Positions 26,901 to 37,920 of a DNA stretch of 54,392 nt are shown here, in pieces; positions within the stretch are counted from its first letter, which is position 1; each line of letters opens with the position of its first letter. A model generated the notes under the pieces. It had not been told where the DNA came from and did not search any database. It saw nothing but the letters and a program-made list of their open reading frames with translations. This stretch comes from Arsenophonus sp046530785. GTDB taxonomy: Bacteria > Pseudomonadota > Gammaproteobacteria > Enterobacterales > Enterobacteriaceae. Location: NCBI GenBank assembly GCA_046530785.1, contig JBHEQT010000012.1, forward strand, positions 1-54,392. Reading direction: 5' to 3'. The position numbers and the translations under genes were made by a program.

Positions 26901-29900
26901 ATGTAAATTAAAAATAAAATAGATAATATTAGCCCTATTTGAAACAGGAAGAAAAGCTAAAAGATTATTAATATAGTCTTTATTTTAACTTTAGAAATTA
27001 AAGAATAATTCTTGATATATAGAACTATTATAGTATGAAAAACTATCTATTTTAAACAGATAAATTGGTGAGAGTTCTTTTACTTAAATCCAGTCTACAA
27101 TATATCTAAAAAAGATATAATTTTTTGAGTATCTAATATCTTTTCAAAATTAATGAAAAGATATGGATTTAAATTGAGTATTTTAATTCTATACACTATA
27201 ATGAAATACTGATTTTTTCATTTTTAATGAAAAACATTTTTAATAAATACAGTACTCTAACTAATGAATAGAGAAATGAAATTTCTATTATTTAAAAATA
27301 AAAAAGATTATAATATTATTAATATAAATATCTATCTAATAAAATAGATGATACTGAAAACAGTAATAAACGATGTTATCGTTATTGAAAATTATTTTTT
27401 AATATATAGTGAAGGTGAGCTGATCTTCAGGAAATAGTATGATATTACACTAAATAAAAAACAACACTAACAGCACAATATTATAGTTATATAAAAATGA
27501 TTGTTCTCAAGTTCAGTGAATATAGAATTATTTAAGAAAATAAAGAAGGTTCTTATTTAAGAATAGTAAGATACTATATTAGTAATAAATTGATATAACG
27601 AAATAATATTCCTAACGAAAATACTCAGAATATATACTATAGTAATTTGCGGAAGTTCACAAAATTAAGTATCTTTGATAAAGAGAGAAGATATTTACAA
27701 AAATTAAAAGTATAACTACCTGAATTTATTATTCATGCAATATATAACTATATATCAAGTGAATATCTTTCTTTTATATTAAAGATAATAAAGTAACTAT
27801 TTACTTGATGAAGTATTTTCATGATAGAAAAAGATTAAGTCATTCCATATTAAGATTTGAAAAACAAAATCGACAGAATTATAATGAATATTATAGAGAA
27901 TTTCTTATTTAGATTATACTAGCAATTATATAAATGAGTGGAATAAATTATTTAATTTTTATGTATAACAAAATAGAAAATAAATTAAGGTTATTAACTT
28001 GATGAAAAAAATTATTAAAACTAATATTTAGTCTATAAATTTTATTTATAGTAATAAAATTAAAATGTTTAATACAGTAAATATTTTACTGTTTAAATTA
28101 GAAAATTTAACTACTAGGTTCTCAGTATATTTTGTCATTCACATTTTATTATTTCATGCATAATTTTAATATCCACTTATCAAAGAAAAATAAAATGAAT
28201 TAATTACTTAAATAAAAGCCAATAACACCCATTGCACGATAAACAATCTCCTGAATTCCTTAAATTATATTATTTTCTAAATGTAGAGAAGGAACCTTAT
28301 CAAAATTGAGAATTTATATTCCTATATAGCTTATTGATTAATCTCATTATACATATATTTTATCTATTATGAAGATAAGATTCAATGATATTGAATCATC
28401 GATAATCTTTTTGATTAAACAACAGATGATAACTGTAAACTAAATTAGTTTTAAATATTTAAATATATTAAAATTAATTAACAAAAAACTTTTACTACTA
28501 TACCAACTTATTTGGTATTATTGATATTAGAAAATTTCTTTTTTAAAATTAAATCAATTATTAATAAAGATTAAAAAGTATGAAATAAAAACTTTTATAT
28601 TTATATTTTTTGATTATTCATAATTTGTCAAACCTCAATTTACTATTTATGCAAGTAAAAATTCTAAAATCAGCGATAAGAAAAGTTTAGATTATGAATT
28701 ATAAAGTAATTTTTTATTTTATGGAGATAACGGATTTTAAATTATAAAGATCTTCAATCTATAATTGATAATATTCTTTATTTTATATTCTAGAGAAAAT
28801 TTAACTCTTATTGGAGATATAGATTTTTTAGATAAAAAATTAAATTTTGGAAAACATTATTTTAAAAAAAGGAATTGTATGCTTTACATATTATTAATTA
28901 TAAAAAAAGATTCAATCGCTAAAATGAAAAAATTAAGTTAAAACTAATATAACTTACTTATCTATAGTATACAATTAAAAATAACCCTGTGAAATATATA
29001 CTAGAGTAAGAAAAAATTAAATGATCCAGAAAATCGTTTAGTGTATAAAATAGAGTTATATTAATTTTAATTCTAAAATCTATTTTTAGTTAATAAAGAA
29101 CTAAGTAATTCCTTTGCTTAGAATACTAAAATCTAAAGATTTTGATAATAAAACGAATAAATTTTTAACAGATAATAAGACCCAAAATGCTATTCAATTT
29201 GGTTATATTAAAAGTAATTGATAAAATGAAAAATTTTGACAAGATAGATGTTGGTAAGGAATTTTCGATATGAAATAAAATATGACAAATTAGCTCATCT
29301 CTATTAATATAGATAAAAAATCGAGTTTTTCAAGATAATGAAAATTGTTTTGAAAATAGATATACTGTTGAACTTTAATATCAAAAGTGCAAATTCTTCA
29401 TTAGAAAATTAAGAACAGCAAGAATAGTTTATGTTATTATTTTGGTTTTATTCCTAAATAGGGATCCTATTTAGATTAAAATCTTAATATCATAAAGTTT
29501 TTTATAAATTATCCTTGATCCTACCTCTATAAAATTGTATTAAAATTATACTGTCTTTTTAGAAAAATTATCAACATTTATTTATATACTATAGAGAGTT
29601 ACTATCTGAATGATCATAGAAGAATTATCAATTTTAAACACAATTTTAAAAAAACTAAACATATGTAGATACTTTCTCCAGAGAGAGAGTGAAAAGTATC
29701 TATAAATAAGAAAAAATGATATTTTATGTCGATTTTTATTACGCGATTTAAACTTATTGAAAATTAACTCTTCTTCCATTATTAATTCTAGTTAACGTCT
29801 CTTTTATCATAAAATAAACAATAGCAACTTTTCCTTAAGAGTTGAAATTAGTAATAGAATTAAATTATATATTTTATAATAGAAACTAATAGTTTTCGAA

Positions 29901-31027
29901 AAATGATATATAAATTTATGTTTATATGGGAAATAAATTTTCATAATAAAATTACAGTGAAAATATAATAGGACTAAATCTTATTAGTTGGAGGAAATAT
30001 TTTAACTCCTTAACTTGCAAAGTTTTCATTAAATAATAAACCAAAAATCTTTATTTAATCAACTATTTCTATAATATTTATCATTTCATTATTTGATATT
30101 AATAATCTTTTTTCAATAAGAGAGATACCACCTCCAGAGGGGATGGAGGTGATCTAAATAAATGGTCTTTCTTTATGGAAAGATATAATCTTGATGTGAA
30201 AACTCTCTTTTTCAGTATTGATTTTATATCGTTTATCTTATTTTACTGAAATAATTCTCTAAAGTATATATTGAAATATTTTTTAATTTTTCTTTGTTAT
30301 TAAGTATTAGAATGCATTTTTCTGCATAATCAAAAAAGAAATAAAAAATAGTCTTTTAATACTATTCTAAATCAGTTATTAATTTATTTATATAAGGAAA
30401 TTTAAACTGAGAAAAGATTCACCTCTTTCATTAAAGTATTTCTCATTAAGGATAAAATTATCAATTATATAGCAATTTAACTTTACTATATAGTTTATCT
30501 TTATTTATAAAACCTAATATTATTATTTTATTTCACAAAATGGGTAATATTAGTGGCATGGAAAACTTCCATATCTTTTATTTAGAAAGATTTATCAATA
30601 TTTCTTATTTTTCAGTTATAACTCTAAATTTATTTAATGTTTGTAACAAGAAAAAGATAAATAGATAGCTACATAATATTAACTAAATTTCTAGATTATA
30701 TTTATGATAATAGAAAATTATTGTTATCCTTTTGAACTGGTAAAAGGGATAACAAACTATAAATATAAAAGGTAAAAATAGATTAGTTAGATAAATCACT
30801 TTTAGATTAAATCATCAATAAATTATTTTCGTTTTTTATTAAATCCAAACCCGATATTAAGAAATAAATATATTAATGCTATTTTTAAAAATATTGTTTA
30901 TATTTTATTTATTTTTAAATAAAATCTACTAATTAATTATTAATATAAAATATATTAAAGATGTTTTGGATATAAAATAGATAATTGATTAAAGTTTATT
31001 ATAAAATTAATCTAAAACAATTAAACT
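26901..31027. other. Gene-free spacer between gpmA and sdaC
   Basis: Base composition is higher than in the preceding stretch, with sample lines 10-27% GC, then drops again from about 30.3 kb. The longest frame, 29582-29779 on the minus strand (65 codons), has no family resemblance and no convincing ribosome binding site. A short hairpin lies at 27136-27164 (11-bp arms). The one outstanding element is the GC-rich hairpin at 30129-30151. Nothing else stands out. Confidence 0.6.
30129..30154 (+). promoter_or_regulatory. GC-rich hairpin enclosing a perfect extended Shine-Dalgarno sequence
   Basis: CACCTCCA (30129-30136) pairs exactly with TGGAGGTG (30144-30151), six of eight pairs being G-C, in DNA that is otherwise about 80% A+T. 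GAT (30124-30126) and ATC (30152-30154) can extend the stem past a two-base bulge. GGAGGTGATC at 30145-30154 is the full complement of the 16S rRNA tail GATCACCTCC. An ATG follows at 30162, opening an 8-codon frame (MVFLYGKI). It could be a masked translation start, a leader-peptide fossil or an rRNA-like remnant; function is unknown. Confidence 0.35.
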
Positions 31028-32338
31028 TTAGAGAAATAATTTATATATTGCAGCTGAGATAGAAATTATACCGATAATTATTAAAAAAATATTGCTAACA
31101 TGAGCAGAATATTTACGCATAGCGGGGATTTTTTTACTTATACATATTGGTATTATGAATAATAAAATTACAATAATAGGTCCACCTAAACTTTCTATTA
31201 TACTTATAATACTTGGATTTAAGGTAGCAACTAACCAAGTAGTGATTAACATAAAAAGAGCAGTACTTTTATTTAATTTTTTGATATTTATTGTTTTACC
31301 TTTAGCTCGATAAGCACGATTAATTAAACTATTAAAACCTTCACGAGCACCAAGATAATGCCCAAGAAATGATTTTATAATTGCAACAAAAGCAATAAGT
31401 GAAGCTGCATACTTAATAAAAAGTTTATCAAAATAAACAGATAAGTAGTCGAGAATACTGATATTTTCTGTCTTTGCTTTTAGAAGATCAAAAGGAGATA
31501 AGGTAAATACACAGCTAAAAACAAAAAACATTACTGTTAATACCATTAACATATGTGCCGAAGCTAAAATTTTAGAAGATTTTTGATCAGCAAATTCACC
31601 ATATTCTTTGCGATTGGAAATAGCAAATGCTGAAATAATAGGTGAGTGGTTAAATGCAAAGACCATAACAGGAATAGTTAACCAAATCGAAACTAACATA
31701 CCTTGAATATTTTCAGCGCTATTCATAGCAATATTGGAGAACGAAAGAGTTTCTAATGAAGTCCAATCCCAATGAGGGATCATATAGAGTGAAAATATCA
31801 CTAGAGCTAAAATAAATGGAAATACTAATATACTCATTATTTTCACTATATACTTTTCTCCTAAACTAACAATAGCCATAATACTACCGACTAAAATAAG
31901 CGATAATAGCCAGCGTGGTGAAGCATTATATCCTAGTAATTCAACAATAAAATTTTCTACATTATTAGTAATAGATACTCCATATACCAATAAAATAGGG
32001 TAAATAGAAAAAAAATAAAGCAGTGTAATCCAATTACCTGCTGAAGGTCCAAAATATTCCTCTACAACTTCTGTAATATTACCATTAGGTTTTGACCCAG
32101 ATAATACAAATCGTGTCAAACTTCGGTGTGAAAAAAAAGTCATTGGGAAACTTATTAATGTCATTAGAATAACTGGTAATAGACCTTTCATACCCGCGTT
32201 AATTGGTAAAAAAAGAACACCAGCACCAATTGCAGTACCATATAAACATAACGTCCAAATTGTATCACTTTTTCTCCAAACTTTTATATTCTGATTTGCA
32301 TATGAGGAATTTATGGAATTAACTTGAATTGTATCCAT
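31028..32338 (-). CDS. sdaC: Serine transporter, HAAAP amino-acid permease family
   Basis: Inner-membrane proton-coupled serine importer. The 436-residue product parallels E. coli SdaC (429 residues) throughout. It has an N-terminal VWRKSDTIWTLCLYGTAIGAG block with the first membrane span, followed by about eleven hydrophobic segments. Landmark strings include GNITEVVEEYFG, LLYFFSIYPILLVYG, VMVFAFNHSPIISAFA, KSFLGHYLGAREGFN and a C-terminal PAMRKYSAHVSN. The start chosen is the ATG at 32338: GGAG lies six bases before it. The in-frame TTG four codons upstream overlaps that ribosome binding site and is not credible. It stands alone, 0.9 kb from ybjG on the same strand. Related permeases (TdcC, YhaO, YhjV) are possible, but the match to SdaC is closest from memory. 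The serine deaminase partner sdaB is not in the window. Confidence 0.9.
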   Translation of the reverse strand: MDTIQVNSINSSYANQNIKVWRKSDTIWTLCLYGTAIGAGVLFLPINAGMKGLLPVILMTLISFPMTFFSHRSLTRFVLSGSKPNGNITEVVEEYFGPSAGNWITLLYFFSIYPILLVYGVSITNNVENFIVELLGYNASPRWLLSLILVGSIMAIVSLGEKYIVKIMSILVFPFILALVIFSLYMIPHWDWTSLETLSFSNIAMNSAENIQGMLVSIWLTIPVMVFAFNHSPIISAFAISNRKEYGEFADQKSSKILASAHMLMVLTVMFFVFSCVFTLSPFDLLKAKTENISILDYLSVYFDKLFIKYAASLIAFVAIIKSFLGHYLGAREGFNSLINRAYRAKGKTINIKKLNKSTALFMLITTWLVATLNPSIISIIESLGGPIIVILLFIIPICISKKIPAMRKYSAHVSNIFLIIIGIISISAAIYKLFL

Positions 32339-32344
32339 AGTAAT

Positions 32345-32348
32345 CTCC
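32345..32348 (-). promoter_or_regulatory. Ribosome binding site deciding the sdaC start
   Basis: GGAG on the minus strand lies six bases before the ATG at 32338. It excludes the upstream in-frame TTG, which would sit inside it. Confidence 0.75.
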
Positions 32349-32383
32349 AAAATATAAAATTAGAAATAAATAGTTAATTTTAA

Positions 32384-32430
32384 TGTATGAAACCATTATT
32401 TTTAATGATAATTAAAGATATGTTCATACA
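32384..32430. promoter_or_regulatory. Inverted repeat in the sdaC leader
   Basis: TGTATGAA (32384-32391) and TTCATACA (32423-32430) are perfect 8-base inverted arms, 46 to 92 bases upstream of the sdaC ATG. The arms are 31 bases apart, so this could be two half-sites for a regulator or a weak leader hairpin. It may also be chance. Confidence 0.25.
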
Positions 32431-33101
32431 ACAAGGCTTTATTCTAGATAAATAAGTAATATATTTAGGATTTATATAAGTGGAAATATTACTTTTTTTG
32501 ATAAAATCTAATTTCTATAATATAGTATTATATATACGTATAATTAATTTCATTAAACTACAATCCTGTTTTAAATCAATTTAAATTAATTTAATTTATC
32601 AAGATTATGTTTTTATTTTTTTAATATGAACATCATTTTATGATTATAAAACTAGTGATTACTGTATAAAAGATAATCAACTATAGGTTGGTGTTAAAAC
32701 AAGAATTATCTTTTTATTTATATTTTATTGGATTTTAAGCTCTCCTTAAGTTAATATGTAGTTAAAAACTTTAATAAATAATTATTAATGATCTAGTTAA
32801 TATATCAATATTTTAAATAAATTTTCTAAAAATTAAATAAACAGATATAATCAAATAATAGCTTTAACAATTTAATTAATTTAAGATCACTAATCAAATT
32901 TATTGAGTTTATTTTAAGCATAAGGTATTATTACTATATTAAAATAATTATTTTAATGATTTATTCTTGTATTAATATAAGAAATAGATTTTAAAATCTA
33001 ACTATTATAAATTAATAAGCATAAATTTAAATTTAAAATCAATTAAGGATTCTAAATAATATTTTAATTCTATTTAAGTAAAATCTAATAAAAATTTAAG
33101 A

Positions 33102-33132
33102 AATAATTATTTATTATCAATAAATAATTATT
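33102..33132 (-). terminator. Possible ybjG terminator
   Basis: AATAATTATTTATT (33102-33115) pairs perfectly with 33119-33132 around a 3-base loop. On the minus strand the stem is followed by CTTAAATTTTTATT, which contains a T5 run. It lies about 95 bases beyond the ybjG stop. The stem has no G-C pair, so its strength is doubtful. Confidence 0.35.
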
Positions 33133-33226
33133 AATTTAATTTATTTATAAATATAGAAAGAATTTTTCTAAAAAAGAACTTTCTTAATTAAAAAACATTT
33201 ATAAATTTTATTTAAAAATTAATACT

Positions 33227-33841
33227 TTAATCTTTAATCCAACCTCTTTTAATTAAAGGAAAAAATAAAACTTGATAAGCTTTTATTATATATATAAACA
33301 GTTTATGACCCACGATTTTCCAAATTACTTCACTAACTCCACAAGCTATAATAGAAACTAAAAATGCACCTGCTATATCTAAAGGCCAATGCACTCCAAG
33401 AAAAATTCTCGCCCAAGAAATTGTAAAATCTGCTATAAATAACAATAATACAATCCAAGTTCTTAACCAAAATAAAAAACTAAAAGTAGAAGTAAAAGCA
33501 ATAGTAGCATGATTACTTGGAAATGATGCTGTTGGAGGATGAGAAAGAAAATATTGACCTACCCCACCATCCAACATAAAAGGTCTTTCTTGAGGAAAGA
33601 ATGCACTAATAATACCGGAAATAAATAAACTTATAATAAGTGCGATAGTTGTTTTACAAACAAATATTCTTTGAAAGAATAAATTTTTAGCTGATCCATA
33701 GAACCAGAAAAAAATAATAATTAAGGGAAATATATAAATAATTCTTTTAGCTAAAAAAATTGCCACTTTTACTGTAGTAAAAGATGTAATTAAATTGGCG
33801 TTGATTAAATTAAACAAACTTAAGTTAATATCATTTATCAA
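33227..33841 (-). CDS. ybjG: Undecaprenyl-diphosphatase of the PAP2 type, YbjG-like
   Basis: Inner-membrane phosphatase that converts undecaprenyl diphosphate to the monophosphate, recycling the lipid carrier for peptidoglycan synthesis. The 204-residue product carries the PAP2 blocks: FFPQERPF, SFPSNHATIAF (PSxH motif) and WARIFLGVHWPLD with the conserved Arg, His and Asp. Several hydrophobic spans surround them. The end HKLFIYIIKAYQVLFFPLIKRGWIKD matches the E. coli YbjG end HKLYQ...PIRKGWVRD. The start is taken as the TTG at 33841: AGAGGAG lies eight bases upstream, and MINDINLSLFNLINA then aligns one for one with MLENLNLSLFSLINA of E. coli. An upstream in-frame TTG at 33874 would add eleven unrelated residues. 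Confidence 0.9.
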   Translation of the reverse strand: MINDINLSLFNLINANLITSFTTVKVAIFLAKRIIYIFPLIIIFFWFYGSAKNLFFQRIFVCKTTIALIISLFISGIISAFFPQERPFMLDGGVGQYFLSHPPTASFPSNHATIAFTSTFSFLFWLRTWIVLLLFIADFTISWARIFLGVHWPLDIAGAFLVSIIACGVSEVIWKIVGHKLFIYIIKAYQVLFFPLIKRGWIKD

Positions 33842-33849
33842 GATAAAAG

Positions 33850-33856
33850 CTCCTCT
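33850..33856 (-). promoter_or_regulatory. Ribosome binding site deciding the TTG start of ybjG
   Basis: AGAGGAG on the minus strand lies eight bases before the TTG at 33841. It supports a non-ATG start and excludes the longer frame. Confidence 0.7.
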
Positions 33857-34508
33857 TATTGAATAAGTATTCAAGATAATTTATATCAAGATTAAATATA
33901 ATGTTTAATACCTTTTAAGATAGGGTAAAGAAAGTTTTTAAAAAATTTATAAAAAAATATATAAAGTTATTAACTAATAATTTAATGGTTATTTTATTAA
34001 AAATACACTATTTGATATTATACGATACTTTAAGTTATATGTTTAACGTCAAAGGTTTCATTTTATTATAGTAGAGATTATTCAGTAACTGGCTAATATT
34101 AGCTGAATAAAATAGATATTTTGATAAATTTTATTCAACATATTTTATATTGTTAATTATGAATAAAAATTATTTTCAAGTTCTTGAAATAATTTTGAAA
34201 GCTATATTATCAAGGTATTAAAGAAAATACATCTTATTATTTAACATACTTGCTGAGAGAGGATAATAATATCCTTAATATATTTAAGATTATTAGGAAG
34301 TAATTTTTTTATTATTTGAATTAGAAATTTCTTAAGCTAAATACTGAAACTTAGAAAGATAATTTTATTTCGATAAATACTCTGCAATCATGGTAATAAA
34401 CGTAAAAATATTCTAACACTAGAAGATTAATTAATATTAATAAAGAAAAAATTTTTAGATTAAATTATTTTCTGTTTAAATTATCTTTTTCTCAAAAATT
34501 CAAAAAAA

Positions 34509-34546
34509 TTTTAAAAAATAATAGTCATAATTCATGACTATTATTT
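34509..34546 (-). terminator. Candidate intrinsic terminator downstream of lysO
   Basis: On the minus strand a perfect 13-bp stem (arms 34534-34546 and 34516-34528; 5-base loop GAATT) contains GTCAT/ATGAC and runs straight into a T-rich tail. T bases continue from the stem, and a further T7 run follows after AAAA. It lies about 280 bases past the lysO stop. The T-tail exists only on the minus strand, which fits the direction of lysO. Confidence 0.55.
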
Positions 34547-34556
34547 ATCCAAATTA

Positions 34557-34574
34557 ATTCTCTAATTAGAGAAT
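34557..34574. repeat. 18-bp perfect palindrome
   Basis: ATTCTCTAATTAGAGAAT is self-complementary. It lies ten bases from the lysO terminator hairpin and may be part of the same transcription-end structure. Confidence 0.5.
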
Positions 34575-34823
34575 GTTTTCTTAAAGAAGAATCTGATTAT
34601 TCTTTTATCCGACTCTTCTCCGAAGAAAAAGTAGAGCACAAATACTGTCATAATATTCTTTAATATTTTAGTGAAAGTAAATTAATTAATAAAAATTGAA
34701 GATTTATATATTTTATATATTTAATTAAGATTTATATTGGATTTTTGATAGAATTTATTAAAGAGATTTGATCTATATTTTAAACAAAATCTTTGGTAGA
34801 AATTTACTTATTTATTATATCTA

Positions 34824-35723
34824 TTAGGTAAGGAAAACCATCAGTAATGGAGTTACTAAACTTAGTAAAAAACCATTTGCAATAGCAACAGGTAAAATAG
34901 AAACCCCACCATTATGCTGTAATATAGGTAGAGTAACATCCATTGATGTTGAGCCACAAATTCCTAATGCAGTAGAGCGAAATTGATTGATAATAACAGG
35001 AATAATAATAATAGCTGCTAATTCACGCATTAAGTCGTTAAAGAAAGCAGTACTACCAATAACCGGACCATAAACGTCAGTAAGAAGTATGCCAGTTAAA
35101 GAATACCAACCATAACCGGCTGAAATTGCCAATCCTACTTTTATAGGTAAGCCTAATAAGGCTGCAGCAATAACACCACCAAGTAAAGCACTGCTAGCAA
35201 CAATTAATGCAATTGATCCTCCTCTAAAATTAATTAAAATATTCTTAAGATGCATTCCACTATTACGAAGATGAAAACCAACCATTAATAATATTAACAT
35301 AACTGTAATTTCAATGCCATATTTTGCATAAAATAAAATTGGAAATTTTGTTAATCCTATCAAAAAACCTAATATTAGCATACCAAGTAGTGGTAGTGAA
35401 CTAAAAATCATTTTTAATCGAAATACTGGCTTTTTATTTTCATTTTTAGCAATTTTCCACGGAAAAAATTTATCTAAAAATAGCAAAGCAATAATATTTG
35501 CGGTAAAGGTGCAGCAAAAAAAAACTATTGTATAAGTAAAAATTGAAATAAGATGAATCTTGACATTTTCTAATAATGCCAGCGTAATTCCCATGAAAAA
35601 TAAAATTATATAAATCATAATACCTAAGAAGTGATGAGTAAGCAATAAAATTTTCTTATTTTTAAAATAAAATAAATAACCTAATATTAACGGTAAAAGA
35701 ATACTAAGTAATTTTAAATACAT
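34824..35723 (-). CDS. lysO: Lysine exporter LysO (DUF340 family)
   Basis: Inner-membrane exporter of L-lysine and its analogue thialysine in E. coli. The product is 299 residues, the same length as E. coli LysO (YbjE). Shared strings run along the protein: LILFFMGITLALLENV, LMVGFHLRNSGMHLKNI, SAGYGWYSLTGILLTDVYGPVIGSTAFFNDLMRELAAI and STALGICGSTSMDVTLPILQHNGG. About eight hydrophobic spans are visible. The start is the ATG at 35723, six bases after TAAGGA; it makes the first twelve residues align with E. coli. The TTG two codons upstream lies right after the ribosome binding site and is too close. A 12-bp palindrome 28 bases upstream of the ATG may be an operator. Keeping a dedicated lysine exporter in such an eroded genome is striking. 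Confidence 0.93.
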   Translation of the reverse strand: MYLKLLSILLPLILGYLFYFKNKKILLLTHHFLGIMIYIILFFMGITLALLENVKIHLISIFTYTIVFFCCTFTANIIALLFLDKFFPWKIAKNENKKPVFRLKMIFSSLPLLGMLILGFLIGLTKFPILFYAKYGIEITVMLILLMVGFHLRNSGMHLKNILINFRGGSIALIVASSALLGGVIAAALLGLPIKVGLAISAGYGWYSLTGILLTDVYGPVIGSTAFFNDLMRELAAIIIIPVIINQFRSTALGICGSTSMDVTLPILQHNGGVSILPVAIANGFLLSLVTPLLMVFLT

Positions 35724-35729
35724 AGTCAA

Positions 35730-35735
35730 TCCTTA
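35730..35735 (-). promoter_or_regulatory. Ribosome binding site deciding the lysO start
   Basis: TAAGGA on the minus strand lies six bases before the ATG at 35723. The alternative in-frame TTG would directly abut it. Confidence 0.7.
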
Positions 35736-35750
35736 TTACAGTTAACGCTT

Positions 35751-35762
35751 TCATCGCGATGA
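35751..35762. promoter_or_regulatory. 12-bp CG-centred palindrome upstream of lysO
   Basis: TCATCGCGATGA is perfectly self-complementary and has six G/C bases, rare in this spacer. It lies 28 bases before the lysO start codon, where an operator would be expected. In E. coli lysO is regulated by ArgR, but this sequence does not look like an ARG box. The CG-centred symmetry is more like LacI-type sites. Confidence 0.3.
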
Positions 35763-36386
35763 TTTTATGGAAACAATATGAAAAAATGAAAAATAATAAT
35801 AAATATTATATAATAAATAATAATGTAAATACAATAAAAATCAAAAAAAATAATATTTAACTGAATTTGATTTATAGAGTAATTCATTAAATATATTCCT
35901 GATATACATAAAAGAAAAATAAAAAATATATTTTAAATAATAAAAAATTTATTTTTATAGTGAAATTTACCTTAATTTTTATTCTAAAATTATTAAAATT
36001 TGTTAATTCATAAAAATACTTTGGTAAATTTTCACAAAAGAAGTTTTATATAAAAATTTAATCAGAATGATTTTATCATTTAACTGTAAATATAGATTAT
36101 CGAATAATATAGTATATAACTAATTTATATTATTTTAAAATCAACTAAATAGTCATCAAGTTAGTAACTTTAAAGCTATTAAAGTAGGTTATAAATTGAA
36201 GGATAATAATAATATAAGTATATTTATTATAAAATATATGGAAAACAGCAATAATATTAATTATTACTATAGAGTGATTTTTAGATAAATGATAATAAAT
36301 TATTTTTAATATCGTTAAAGTAAATTTTTAAAAAAATTATTTGTATCTATTCAATATACTTGTCCCCTAAATCGGCACTTAATTTT

Positions 36387-36541
36387 CGTTCTAGAACTGT
36401 TATATTTTATAATTATAGTTATAAACAAATACCTGTTAAGCTAACAACTAGTTATAGAACTATACAGAACTCTTAAGTAGTTTATCAAGAAAATTATTTC
36501 ATTAAGTACTTTCAGAACTGTTTTAGTTCTGCAAGTTTAAT
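36387..36541. repeat. Cluster of AGAACT repeats
   Basis: AGAACT occurs at 36393-36398, 36456-36461, 36466-36471 and 36524-36529, and its complement AGTTCT at 36535-36540. GTTCTAGAAC forms a palindrome at the first copy. The last pair folds into a 7-bp hairpin (CAGAACT at 36523-36529, AGTTCTG at 36535-36541). The first and last direct copies continue as AGAACTGTT. No gene adjoins it, so its meaning is unknown. Confidence 0.4.
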
Positions 36542-37920
36542 GGGATATTACTCACCAAACAAAATATCAACTTTATCTAGGTAAGAAAATCACTTAAAAT
36601 ATTTTGTTATAATTTATATAATAAAAGAAGAAATAATGTTTCTAACGAGTATTAATTCGGATTCTGATATAATCTAAAAATTATTATGATCGGTTTATTG
36701 ATTTGGAAGATTTTTATCATTTTTAAAATTATAAAGTGATATGTAATTTAATTTTCAATAGTAGAACTTTGAGAATCCTTGGATTTTCAAATATCCAAAA
36801 ATCGTTTAAACCTTATTATGGTTTTCATTCTTTTGGCGATTATTAAATATTTTTAATTATAGTTATTATGTTAACTTAACAAAATTTCTAAATATTTTAC
36901 TTTTTAATCATATTAAAAAGTAAAATAAATTCTATAATCATAAGTATTTATAATTTTTAGATAAAAGCACTAATATCTAGTATGTATATAAGTTATCTAA
37001 TAATAACTTATGATGCACGAATAATTTTCTCTGCTAGTTTGTTTTTGGTTATAAATAATATTATGATGAGCTCTTAACTCATTTTTCTTGTAAAGTTAAG
37101 AAAACTTCAATCTCTTAAAATGAACTTTATTACTATAAAATATATTATATATATTGAAAAATTTTCAAAATCAAAATATAGTATATAATAGAATTTACTA
37201 ATCGTGAAGTAAAGTGAAATACTTATATTTTTAATTATTTACAATTTGATTACACTTAATTTTACTATCCATGTAACTAAAATAACATATAAAATAAAAT
37301 AAGAAGAGGAAATTGAGATTATGGGTTATAAAGTTTTATAGTAATTGATAGAAGCAACTGATTACTAATTTTAATAGATTTTTAATCTATAATTGAGAAT
37401 AATATTCCTCTCATTTCTACTGTAAGAAAAAAATTGAACACTCAAAAATATATGAACTTTTAATTAAAATTATTAAAGATATTGAGAAATCTTAATTTGG
37501 AAAATAACTTTCTGGTAGAGATCATCCCGATCTTGAAGTCAATTAATTAACCCCGGATGGGAATTAAAATTACAATGAATAAAACTTTTATCTAATCTGA
37601 AGTTAAATATATATATATTGGTAAAAAATAAACAGAAAGATATCTGATATAATAAGAGAGTTTATCGTATAAAATATATTTACCGTTAATTATGATAAGT
37701 AGGTCTTATTTTTCTGTTACTTAAATATCAATAATGTTTATTAATATAACGAGAAATCTAATATCTTAATAATAAGGAAAATATGCCTAACTGTTTTAAT
37801 TGGTTTATCGATGCTAATAAATACTATATAGTTGTTATCTAAAATTTAATGGAGAATTATCTAAATTTTCTACCAGAAAATTAGAGACGATTAAGTATAT
37901 ATAGATAATTATAGAATTAC

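Larger units (their letters stand above)
32339..33226. other. Spacer between sdaC and ybjG
   Basis: About 0.9 kb of very AT-rich DNA with no open frame of note. It holds the sdaC leader (with a small inverted repeat) at its right-strand end and an all-A/T hairpin likely to end ybjG transcription at 33102-33132. Confidence 0.6.
33842..34823. other. Spacer between ybjG and lysO
   Basis: About 1 kb without a gene-like frame. It holds a strong candidate terminator for lysO (34509-34546), an 18-bp palindrome next to it (34557-34574), and a less AT-rich stretch at about 34600-34650. The ybjG promoter should lie near 33860-33950 but is not distinct. Confidence 0.6.
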
